Virus record (IMG/VR): IMGVR_UViG_3300008259_000439
Location: 1 to 27,854 of that record
Source: a virus
Reading direction: 5' to 3' (one strand)
DNA: 27,854 nt
The notes under the pieces: generated by a model
What the model was told of the DNA's origin: nothing
The model's database searches: none
Seen by the model: only the letters and a program-made list of their open reading frames with translations
Position numbers and translations under genes: made by a program
Shown here: positions 14,578 to 22,362 of the stretch, in pieces
How the letters are laid out: each line of letters opens with the position of its first letter
Position numbering within the stretch: the first letter of the stretch is position 1

Positions 14578-16185
14578 TTAGAAACCTTTGTTAACAAAGA
14601 ATGAATCTGCGTATTTACAGGTTATTCTATACTTGTTTAATTTTCTGTGTTTTTTGGTAATGGTTTCCACCTCTGTTGATAATATCTGTATTGGTCTTAA
14701 ATCCTTATATACCTTATCCTGTCTGTCGATAGGGGAGATATAATCAGGTCTTACCTCATATACTTGCGGTGAGTAGAATAATTGTTGTAACCATTCACCA
14801 TATGCTACAGATAAATAATCCGATTCAAGTACGAATTCTCTATTAACATTGGTATCAAATGTCTTAACTGTCCTTGCGAAATCTCTATCAGGTGCTTGTA
14901 AAGAAGTTGAATAATATCTATTATCAAAAGTTTGTCTTTCGATTTTCTTTGTATCTTGTCTGAATTGGGTGAATGTATAATAATCAAATCCACCACGATT
15001 ATTTAAGAATGCAAGACGTGTATCTTCGGGACCACAGTTTGGTTCCACATAGAAGAAGAACTCCTCGGAAACGGGACCTATTGGTCCATATAACGCTCTA
15101 TAAGTAGTACCTGGTGCTGATTCAGGGTCTTCTACATTTGTTGGGTATGAATAAAACAATTGAACTCTGTAGTATGCTACGTTTGACCAGTTAATAGTTT
15201 CATATATATTATCAATGTCCACAGGTCCACAAGGGAGTGACCATACTCTTAGAGTATCAGTATATCCTGTTGGAGATTGATAGGTAGTTCCACTATAGTT
15301 CAATTCTACGTCAAAATAATCAATTCTTGTATTGCTTACGTCATAAAATTCAAAAACAGCAAAATCTGCTTCAATAACTTGACGGTCACCTGTTTGTCCA
15401 TTCAAATACCACAATACATAGTTTTCATTTTGTTGGATAACTTGAATACGTGGTGCGTCAGTTAAGAATCTTGCTGTTTCTGACATTTCAGGTACCGATG
15501 GATAATCCATAAGGAACTGACCCATTGGTGATAATCTACGATTGATATCAACGGTATTAATGGTTAATCCTGTACCGATTGTTGAACCAATCTCTTGGTC
15601 AAAGTTTGGTAGTATAAACTTCTCTTGTAGTTGGAAAGAACCACCAACCATATCAAAATACTGACCTGTGTTGGTAAATCCCGACGCGGTAAAACCTGTT
15701 GATGTAACACACGCAGGGATGTCCGTAAAGTGAACAAGATTGTTACTTGGACTACCTGTGTATTCTGTTACCAAAGTATTACCAGAAAAGAATCTATACC
15801 CGTATTTATAATTTACCTTTTTGTTGTTTGGGTAAGGGTTGTTGATGTTAATGGTTTGATTGGTTGATACCCAATCGTTTAACCAATAGTATCTGTAATG
15901 TTCTGTTTCTAAAAAGTTCTGAACATAATCGTAGGGACGAATATTAAATCTGTAATAAGTAAGACCACCCGATTGTGATACGTCATAAGGAACAATTTGC
16001 ATTCTTCCCTGAACTTCATCTTGAACATATATATCCACATCTAATTCCATAGATGGGAAATATGATGAACCTGTTAATACAACCTCGTAGGTTGCTCCTC
16101 GTTGATATACCATATCCACCGCTCTTCTGAGCTGAGTGTTGGAGTTAACTCCGTTTGAGTATAATGATTGATATCCAAATGACAT
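14578..16185 (-). CDS. Tail/baseplate structural protein, unknown family
   Basis: The 535-aa product is rich in Tyr, Asn, Thr and Val and looks beta-rich throughout, with no cysteine pairs or membrane segments. The N-terminus reads MSFGYQSLYSNGVNSNTQLR and includes DMVYQRGATYEVVLTG. Middle parts such as VIEADFAVFEFYDVSNTRID and AYYRVQLFYSYP resemble beta-sandwich domains, and the last third carries RQTFDNRYYSTSLQAPDRDF, 'FDTNVNREFVLESDYLS' and a basic end (ITKKHRKLNKYRITCKYADS). The gene sits between the gp10-like neck gene and the 1701-aa hub-like gene with gaps of one and two bases, which places it in the tail tip or baseplate. A distal tail protein role is possible but could not be shown from motifs. 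Confidence 0.5.
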   Translation of the reverse strand: MSFGYQSLYSNGVNSNTQLRRAVDMVYQRGATYEVVLTGSSYFPSMELDVDIYVQDEVQGRMQIVPYDVSQSGGLTYYRFNIRPYDYVQNFLETEHYRYYWLNDWVSTNQTININNPYPNNKKVNYKYGYRFFSGNTLVTEYTGSPSNNLVHFTDIPACVTSTGFTASGFTNTGQYFDMVGGSFQLQEKFILPNFDQEIGSTIGTGLTINTVDINRRLSPMGQFLMDYPSVPEMSETARFLTDAPRIQVIQQNENYVLWYLNGQTGDRQVIEADFAVFEFYDVSNTRIDYFDVELNYSGTTYQSPTGYTDTLRVWSLPCGPVDIDNIYETINWSNVAYYRVQLFYSYPTNVEDPESAPGTTYRALYGPIGPVSEEFFFYVEPNCGPEDTRLAFLNNRGGFDYYTFTQFRQDTKKIERQTFDNRYYSTSLQAPDRDFARTVKTFDTNVNREFVLESDYLSVAYGEWLQQLFYSPQVYEVRPDYISPIDRQDKVYKDLRPIQILSTEVETITKKHRKLNKYRITCKYADSFFVNKGF

Positions 16186-16186
16186 A

Positions 16187-16672
16187 TTAAATTCCTTCGA
16201 TTGCGTTTATTAAATCATCAAATGCTTCTTGACCGATAATCTCAATGATTCTATCATCATCCATTATCTTGTCAAATGCCACATCCAAAAAGTTTGATGG
16301 TCTTATTCCAAATTTCTTTATATTGGTTTGTATTGCGAATGCAAAACTTCTTCTCGTTATATATCTTCCTTTTCTATCCCTACCTTGAAGTTTTCTATCT
16401 TTAATCCATTGTTCAATTGCGGAGATGGGTACACCTTTCTGACCCGGTATTCTACCTGATTGTACAAACTGTCCGTAATCTTCCATAACCACAGATAATA
16501 CAGATTCATTTCTTTTTTGAACCACATTTACCTGTACTGAATTCACAAGTTTTCCACTAGCAACCTTATCTCCCAAACCTGTGTATCTGGCAAAACCAAA
16601 TCTGTATCTCTTTTCTTCAAGAGATTCTTTTAAGATTTGTTCAAGAATTGGTGCTACTGCTTCTAAATCCAT
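16187..16672 (-). CDS. HK97 gp10-like tail completion/neck protein
   Basis: The 161-aa product fits the HK97-gp10-like family, small proteins that join the neck to the tail. Residues 60-90 (VVMEDYGQFVQSGRIPGQKG, ISAIEQWIKDR) match the typical 'YGxFVxxGxxPG...P...I..WI' pattern, and residues 103-130 (YITRRSFAFAIQTNIKKFGIRPSNFLD) the following 'AFAIxxxIxxxGIxPxxFL' helix. The length is normal for the family. It starts two bases after the stop of the 88-aa gene and ends two bases before the 535-aa gene. In most phages this gene lies between the capsid and tube genes; here it is deep in the tail module. Confidence 0.65.
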   Translation of the reverse strand: MDLEAVAPILEQILKESLEEKRYRFGFARYTGLGDKVASGKLVNSVQVNVVQKRNESVLSVVMEDYGQFVQSGRIPGQKGVPISAIEQWIKDRKLQGRDRKGRYITRRSFAFAIQTNIKKFGIRPSNFLDVAFDKIMDDDRIIEIIGQEAFDDLINAIEGI

Positions 16673-16673
16673 A

Positions 16674-16940
16674 TTAGTTTATTGTTGAACCTGATGTTTG
16701 TATCGGACCTGTCCACTCTTCTGTTTGAAGAATTTCCATTATCTCCTCTATATTATAAATAGGTGATTTTGTATTTAGCGTGCTGACAAAGTCAGGGGTA
16801 ACACCATCCCATTTAATAATACCTTTTGTTCCATCAAATGATTTTCTCATTGTCTCAAAAGAGGTAATTAATATCTGATAGTAATTGATTTTATCTATTT
16901 CAGATAAATCAAATATTAAATATTTTCTATTAGTATCCAT
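16674..16940 (-). CDS. Small protein of unknown function (88 aa)
   Basis: The product starts MDTNRKYLIFDLSEIDKINY and continues with a helical stretch (YYQILITSFETMRKSFDG). A WDGVTPDFVSTL turn and a helix IEEIMEILQTEEW follow, with a polar end. It looks like a folded alpha/beta protein of about 80 residues with no metal ligands and no membrane segment. It overlaps the LamG-like gene by 11 bases and is followed after one base by the gp10-like gene, so it is translated with the tail module. Similar short proteins lie near fibre genes in environmental phages, to my recollection, but no role is known to me. A fibre chaperone would be a fair guess given its place just after the adhesin genes. Confidence 0.55.
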   Translation of the reverse strand: MDTNRKYLIFDLSEIDKINYYQILITSFETMRKSFDGTKGIIKWDGVTPDFVSTLNTKSPIYNIEEIMEILQTEEWTGPIQTSGSTIN

Positions 16941-17775
16941 ATCTTCCTTTAAAATAATTCCAAATTGTTGTTAGTTCCGCACCAGATAATGCTCTATTAT
17001 AAACCATCATTACTGACATATTTCCATCAAGATAATCATCCAAACCATTACCAATATTCGTCATTGCTACCAATAAACCACTTTGAGTTTGAATGTTAAG
17101 TGTACCGGATGGAGTGTTTGTTCCAATAGAACTGTTATTAATTAACATTTGTCTTTGGTTTGATGTTTTATTATATGTTGAAACCATTGAATACCAAGTA
17201 GCACTATTAATTGTTGTAGTAACGGCAAAATCATCACCATACCAATAAGTTACTAAACCATCGGTTTCAAATAATGGACCTCTTGTTCTAAATCCAAGAT
17301 ATTCTCTTGGATTTCCAAAAGTACCCCATCCAATGATACCATCTCTACGTTCTACAGTATCTTTCTTAATGAAAGAAATAAGGGTATATGCGGTATTACC
17401 TGTTGGCATATTATTAACTGATGAGAATGATACATAATCATTCACACCATCAAATACAATTGAACCACCGTCACTGCTACTATAAGTTGGACCATTTACT
17501 AATGTTCCGTGGTTGTTATTCCCTGAGAGGTCGTACCAAGCGGTACCTGAGCCAGGATAAGATGAACTATTACCAGCATCCAAATAAAGTGTTAAACCAC
17601 TTGTTGGTGGAGGTGTTAAACCTGTTGCAGTTGGTGTAGGGGTTGGAGTTGCTGTTTGTGTAGGTGTTGGTGTTTGCGTAAGTGTTGGTGTCAACGTAGG
17701 AGTACTAGTTGGTGTTGGGGTGGGAGCAACCCCACCCACTTCCTCATTTCTAAATCCAAACGGAGCAAATATCAT
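16930..17775 (-). CDS. LamG-like lectin adhesin with Thr-Pro linker
   Basis: The 281-aa product has a short N-terminus (MIFAPFGFRNEEVGG), a Thr-Pro linker at residues 18-58, and a C-terminal concanavalin A-like (LamG/Laminin_G_3) domain at 60-281. The domain shows the usual order: LTLYLDAGNSSSYPGSGTAW, DLSGNNNHGTL, then IVFDGVNDYVSF, WYSMVSTYN, YLDGNMSVMMVYNRALSGAE. Such domains bind glycans or other surface ligands, so this is a probable tail appendage for host attachment. The tiny N-terminal part could be the anchor to the tail. It starts one base after the end of the fibre's frameshifted extension and overlaps the next gene by 11 bases. The domain call is strong; the ligand is unknown. Confidence 0.75.
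   Translation of the reverse strand: MIFAPFGFRNEEVGGVAPTPTPTSTPTLTPTLTQTPTPTQTATPTPTPTATGLTPPPTSGLTLYLDAGNSSSYPGSGTAWYDLSGNNNHGTLVNGPTYSSSDGGSIVFDGVNDYVSFSSVNNMPTGNTAYTLISFIKKDTVERRDGIIGWGTFGNPREYLGFRTRGPLFETDGLVTYWYGDDFAVTTTINSATWYSMVSTYNKTSNQRQMLINNSSIGTNTPSGTLNIQTQSGLLVAMTNIGNGLDDYLDGNMSVMMVYNRALSGAELTTIWNYFKGRYGY
17602..17724 (-). repeat. Thr-Pro linker repeat in the LamG-like protein
   Basis: This codes about 41 residues of alternating Thr and Pro (TPTPTSTPTLTPTLTQTPTP and onward). It is of the same style as the linkers in the 422-aa and 1701-aa proteins several kilobases away. Confidence 0.85.
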
Positions 17776-17776
17776 A

Positions 17777-17896
17777 TTATATTAAGTTTTTAACACTTGC
17801 TAAGTACAAATCATTACTGTCGAATGATACCAATGTTACCACATCCACACCTGTTGTTGTAGTTGGAACATATGATGAACCACTTACTTGTTTAAC
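17777..17896 (-). other. Probable -1 frameshift extension of the fibre gene (slip site 17890-17896)
   Basis: The zero frame of the fibre ends ...GCG TTA AAC AAG TAA. The heptamer GTTAAAC lies just before the stop. A -1 slip there gives CAA GTA AGT and 37 more codons to TAA at 17777-17779, adding QVSGSSYVPTTTTGVDVVTL followed by VSFDSNDLYLASVKNLI. This peptide reads like a normal fibre C-terminus, and its stop lies one base before the ATG of the next gene. Without it, 108 bases would be non-coding in an otherwise packed region. The -1 frame is closed by a TAA nine codons before the GTA codon, so the shift must happen within a narrow window that contains the heptamer. A one-base deletion (mutation or assembly error) is the alternative. 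Confidence 0.6.
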
Positions 17897-20800
17897 GCGG
17901 TATTTGAGTTAACTGTTAGAGGTAATACATTACCTTGAACAGAACCCGTAATAACTGTTTTCTCAATATCAAGGGTATAAGTTGTTACACCACCTGCGTT
18001 TGTTAACTGCAATCTACCTGTGGTACCACCATTTGTAGCTTCCCATTGTTGTTGTGAATAGTTTGAACCTGTATCAACAGTTGAGTTCCACAATGATTGT
18101 GAAGCTGGTGTGTTAAGGTTAAAGTTATCAATGGTTAATGTGGTTGGAGAGGTTGCGTTTAACTTAACAAAGTTCTCCATTGGTTGTGCGAAGAATGTAC
18201 CTCCGTTGAATACAATTTCACCATTGGTTTGTGTTTGTACACCACTCACAACAAGTCCACCACCTCTAACATTCAATGTTCCACTTACACTTAGAGAACC
18301 AGTTACAGTATGGTCTGAACCACTTATATTTAATGAACCGGTGGTTCTATTGTTAACAAGTTCCAATGAACCTGATTGAACCATACCACTTCTTACAGAT
18401 AATAAACCTGAAGAAGATACAAACAATGATGTTCTTCTTGCTGTTGCTCCCGTACCTGTACCTAATGCGAATACAGTTTGTTCAGAATCAGATAATAAAC
18501 TACCTGTTTCGTTATATCTACCTAAGAAAACACTACCACCACCAGTATTGACTGTACCATCAGCGTGAGAACCTGTAATTGTTAAGGATTGACCAACAAC
18601 TAATGAATTAACAAAAGAACCACTTGTGGTTGCCTCATCCCTACCGACGATAATGATACTATTACCTTGAATTGTGTTATTGAGTATGATTCTTCCAAGG
18701 TTAACAGCACTTGTACCTCGAGAATTCAACGTGACCGAACCACCAATATTGTTATTGTTAACATTCATTATCTGTGACGTACCGATGGCACCAAGTCCAC
18801 CAATAAAATCATTAACAAAAGTAACAGTACCATTAAGGTTATTATTAGTTATACTTATAGAACCACTTCTTGCAGTGCTAGTAACTGTTCCATTAATATT
18901 ATTCGATTGAATTTGGCGAACAGTTGGGATTGAATTAAAACCAAGGACAGTAGAATTATAAGTAAAACTACCGTTAACGTTATTAGCCACAAAAAATGGT
19001 AATCTATTATCCTGTGAAGTATTGAAACTTACAGTACCGGCAACTATGTTATTATTAATAGTAGCACTACCTGTTAATGAACCTGTACTAAATTGTAACA
19101 AAAATGGTGCTGTGGTACCTCTACCAATGTTATGTGACATTGATACAGGTAAAATTTGTCCTCTGTTTGTTACACTTATTTGTGGTGGTACTGAATATAT
19201 ATTTGAACCTTGAGTACTACCTAAAATAACATTATCAAATACATTACTATTTGCAGTAGGTCTATTAAATATAATATTATTAGAACTTGATACAACCAAA
19301 CTTTGAGATACTGTATTAGCAACAACAACGTCTTGGAAGAATATATTACCACCAGAAGTAAGACTTGATGTTACATATGAGAAGTTTCTACCAATTAATG
19401 AGCCCGTTCTCTCACCTCTCATAAATAAACTACCACTGATATCTACAGAACCTGAAATAAATTGACTTCCACTAAATACGTTTGAACCTGTGGTTGCGAA
19501 TGAACCTGAATTAACATTGGCATTTAATGCGTAAGATGCGGTTACTGCGTATGATGATGATACTGAATTCTGTGCAAATGATGATGAACCTTCTAATGAA
19601 CCTGTGATACCATTTGTAACTACTAATGAACCCGTTACGTTTACATTACCATTAATATTTTGTTGTCCAACAAAGTTATTAGAACCTGTGGTTGCGAAAT
19701 AACTCACGTCTGGCATTGGTGCAAAAGATGCGGATACCGCATTTTGTGCTTGTGAACTACTAATTGCGTTGGTCGCAAATGAGGAGGAAACCGCAGTGTC
19801 AGCATTCTGTGCGTAAGAAGAAGACACCGCCGTGTCAGCATTTGTTGCGAATGATGAGGAAACTGCAGTTCCCGCATTAGATGCGTATGAGGAACTAATC
19901 GCATTCTGAGCAAATGATGAACTAATTGCGTTATCACTGTTAACAGAATGTGAAGAAGATATTGCATTAGTAGCAAAACTTGAACTAATTGCATTATCTG
20001 AATTTATCGAATGTGATGATGATACTGCGTTTGTTGCGAATGATGAGGAAACTGCGGTTCCTGCATTAGATGCATATGATGATGATATCGCGTTAGTTGC
20101 GAAACTTGAACTGATTGCGGTATCTGAATTTATCGAATGTGATGATGATACTGCATTCTGTGATTGGGAAGAACTTACAGCGTAATTTGAGTAAGATGAA
20201 GAAACCGATGTTAATATGTTAGTTGTACCTTGTTGGAAACTTGTACCACTACCATTAACAGAAGTTAATGATATTGTACCATTAACACTTGATAAGGTTG
20301 CACTTACTAAGAAACTTCCTGTATTTGTTGTATCAGGTGCGTAAGATGCTGAAACAGCATTTTGTGCAAATGATGAGGACACAGAGTTCTGTGCAAAAGA
20401 TGAACTGATTGCGGTATCTGCGTTTAATGAGTGTGATGAACTAACCGCTTGTGCTGCGTGTGATGCAGATGTTGCGGTTGATGCGTTACCTAATAATGAA
20501 CCCGTAATACCGTTTGTAACAGATAATGAACCTGATACATCGGTTTTAATTTTCATTGTGATAACGGTATCGTCATCAGTAATATTTGAATCGTATAAGT
20601 GGTCACCGCCCTGACCTCTTGTAATTGTATTTAAAGTTGGATATGGTTCATCACCCAATGAACCTGTATGTTTTGGACCTGATAATAATCCACCACCTGT
20701 GTACATTGCTCCTGTTACGTTCTCATAAATCCAATGGTTCTTTTGAGAATCCCAAAGTAATGATGCTGTAGCATTTGATGAACCTGAATCGTATGCAACC

Positions 20801-22338
20801 AATCCACCAAATCTCTGTGCCGGTACTGCGATGTTTACCGCAATGGTGTTACCTGTTACAGATATCTGTGATGATGTTACATAAGTAATTGATGCTGAGG
20901 TTGCATAAAGGGTATCAGTTACATATAATGAACCTGAAATGGTTTGTGTACCATTAAATGTATTTGAACCTGTTGTTGCCAATCCCGCTTGAAGTGGTGA
21001 TTTGTTAACCCATTGTCCATAAGAACCTGTTGTATATACCAATAAATCACCAGCAACAGGAGTTGTAATATTTACATCGTGAAGTTCTGTTAATTCATAA
21101 CCATTATCAACGGTGATATATGCGGAACCATTATTTAATTGTGCTCTTAATACTTGTCCCAATCTAACCTCGTGATATGGTGTTGGTGGTATTTGATTTG
21201 TATATTGTCCTGAAGATGATAGATATAATACATCACCAGCGGTCATACCACTTGTATTGATACCGGTAACTTTACCTAAAACAACAATGTTTGCGAAAGC
21301 ATTGTACACAACATCTTCACTCAACATACCTATGGTATTTGCTGAGTTTTGGTCATCCTCCCAAGATGCAACATTAAATAATGGGTTATCACCAACGGCA
21401 CCTGTAATTCTTACAATTGTACCTCTTGTTAAACCTGCCAAGTTATCACACTTACCAACAACGATTACATCGTTTGCGATAGATGCGGTTGCTGCATTTG
21501 TTGCGAATGAAGAAGAAACTGCGTTGGTGGCAAAACTTGAACTAATTGCATTTGTTGCGAATGAACTACTAATTGCGTTAGTGGCAAATGATGAACTGAT
21601 TGCGTTTGTTGCGAATGAACTACTAATTGCGTTTGTTGCGAATGAAGAAGAAACTGCGTTCTGTGCTTGAGATGAACTAACACTTGTTTGTGCGAACGAT
21701 GCTGAGGTTGCGTTAACTACGTTATTAACAGTAACAGTATTTGTTGTACCATTACCTTTGGTTACTGTGATTGTATCACTTACCCCTGTAACACTTGTTA
21801 CAAATGAACCACTCTCAGTTTCAGTTACATAAGAACCTGTTTGAGCAATTAACGCATTAACCTTGGTATCATTTGATGAAGTATATGCATTGAAAGAAGA
21901 TGTTAAAAGATATGAGTTTAAAGAACCTGTTGTTGCTAAACTACCTGTAATACTTTCAATAGAATTTAATCTATTATTTTGTGCTAAATCCGTCGTCGCG
22001 ATTGAACCCGATAACGAAGACAACGATGAAGTAGTAGCATAACTACCAGTAGCATTAATGAGAGAATTAACCCTTGTGTCATTTGATGATGTATATGCGT
22101 TAAATGATGATGTGGTTACCAATGAACCACTATCAATAGTTATCCCTGTCAATCCACTACCATCCCCACGGAATGAACCGGTGATGACAATGGAAGAGGT
22201 TGATGCCAACATTGGGAGATTATTTCCCAATCCATCTTGTACATATTGGAGTGTTCCTGTTACTCCTGTTGTACTATCTTGAAGTTTTAACAATCCTTGG
22301 TAAGATTGTGATACATATAAATTTGTTAACTGACCCAT
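17884..22338 (-). CDS. Long tail fibre protein with Ser/Ala repeats
   Basis: The 1484-aa product is a fibrous tail protein. Residues 1-70 form a head domain (MGQLTNLYVSQSYQGLLKLQ). Two copies of a SSFNAYTSSNDTxVNxLI segment lie at about 77-100 and 147-170. Residues 220-291 are 9-residue repeats (I/V-SSSFATNA). Residues 298-440 form a folded domain (VIVVGKCDNLAGLTRGTIVR, MTAGDVLYLSSSG) common in phage fibres. Further repeat blocks with SSSFAQNA and SSYASNA follow at about 640-890. The last 500 residues are Asn/Gly/Ser/Thr-rich and suggest a beta-helix. It should form a trimeric shaft that binds the host. The zero frame ends LTVNSNTALNK, and a -1 shift would extend it to 1520 aa. The leader after the preceding gene is A-rich with no Shine-Dalgarno sequence. 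Confidence 0.7.
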   Translation of the reverse strand: MGQLTNLYVSQSYQGLLKLQDSTTGVTGTLQYVQDGLGNNLPMLASTSSIVITGSFRGDGSGLTGITIDSGSLVTTSSFNAYTSSNDTRVNSLINATGSYATTSSLSSLSGSIATTDLAQNNRLNSIESITGSLATTGSLNSYLLTSSFNAYTSSNDTKVNALIAQTGSYVTETESGSFVTSVTGVSDTITVTKGNGTTNTVTVNNVVNATSASFAQTSVSSSQAQNAVSSSFATNAISSSFATNAISSSFATNAISSSFATNAISSSFATNAVSSSFATNAATASIANDVIVVGKCDNLAGLTRGTIVRITGAVGDNPLFNVASWEDDQNSANTIGMLSEDVVYNAFANIVVLGKVTGINTSGMTAGDVLYLSSSGQYTNQIPPTPYHEVRLGQVLRAQLNNGSAYITVDNGYELTELHDVNITTPVAGDLLVYTTGSYGQWVNKSPLQAGLATTGSNTFNGTQTISGSLYVTDTLYATSASITYVTSSQISVTGNTIAVNIAVPAQRFGGLVAYDSGSSNATASLLWDSQKNHWIYENVTGAMYTGGGLLSGPKHTGSLGDEPYPTLNTITRGQGGDHLYDSNITDDDTVITMKIKTDVSGSLSVTNGITGSLLGNASTATSASHAAQAVSSSHSLNADTAISSSFAQNSVSSSFAQNAVSASYAPDTTNTGSFLVSATLSSVNGTISLTSVNGSGTSFQQGTTNILTSVSSSYSNYAVSSSQSQNAVSSSHSINSDTAISSSFATNAISSSYASNAGTAVSSSFATNAVSSSHSINSDNAISSSFATNAISSSHSVNSDNAISSSFAQNAISSSYASNAGTAVSSSFATNADTAVSSSYAQNADTAVSSSFATNAISSSQAQNAVSASFAPMPDVSYFATTGSNNFVGQQNINGNVNVTGSLVVTNGITGSLEGSSSFAQNSVSSSYAVTASYALNANVNSGSFATTGSNVFSGSQFISGSVDISGSLFMRGERTGSLIGRNFSYVTSSLTSGGNIFFQDVVVANTVSQSLVVSSSNNIIFNRPTANSNVFDNVILGSTQGSNIYSVPPQISVTNRGQILPVSMSHNIGRGTTAPFLLQFSTGSLTGSATINNNIVAGTVSFNTSQDNRLPFFVANNVNGSFTYNSTVLGFNSIPTVRQIQSNNINGTVTSTARSGSISITNNNLNGTVTFVNDFIGGLGAIGTSQIMNVNNNNIGGSVTLNSRGTSAVNLGRIILNNTIQGNSIIIVGRDEATTSGSFVNSLVVGQSLTITGSHADGTVNTGGGSVFLGRYNETGSLLSDSEQTVFALGTGTGATARRTSLFVSSSGLLSVRSGMVQSGSLELVNNRTTGSLNISGSDHTVTGSLSVSGTLNVRGGGLVVSGVQTQTNGEIVFNGGTFFAQPMENFVKLNATSPTTLTIDNFNLNTPASQSLWNSTVDTGSNYSQQQWEATNGGTTGRLQLTNAGGVTTYTLDIEKTVITGSVQGNVLPLTVNSNTALNK
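19690..20175 (-). repeat. Imperfect Ser/Ala-rich repeat block in the fibre gene
   Basis: This stretch codes a long run of units like ISSSFATNA, VSSSHSINSDNA, VSSSYASNAGTA and ISSSFAQNA. Unit lengths are mixed (9 to about 12 residues), and the DNA copies differ mainly at third codon positions. It appears to be a longer relative of the regular 9-residue block at 21466-21654. Confidence 0.75.
21466..21654 (-). repeat. Seven tandem 27-bp repeats coding (I/V)SSSFATNA
   Basis: Seven exact protein copies of a 9-residue unit at residues 229-291 are coded by 27-bp repeats, with one diverged copy (VSSSQAQNA) before them. The DNA copies use different synonymous codons (for example gcatttgttgcgaatga against gcgttagtggcaaatga on the plus strand), so the array is kept by selection on the protein. 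Confidence 0.9.
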
Positions 22339-22362
22339 AGTTAGTTTATTGTTTGGTTTCTT

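Noticed and set aside
17602-17724. Purine/T-rich simple repeat as a possible regulatory or origin sequence
   Set aside because: It is inside a gene and translates to the Thr-Pro linker also seen in two other proteins.
21466-21654. Regular 27-bp repeats looking like a CRISPR array
   Set aside because: The copies are contiguous without spacers, lie in frame within the fibre gene and code a fixed 9-residue unit.
8168-22338. Diversity-generating retroelement acting on the fibre or adhesin genes
   Set aside because: No reverse transcriptase gene and no template repeat pair were seen in the window, although either could lie outside.
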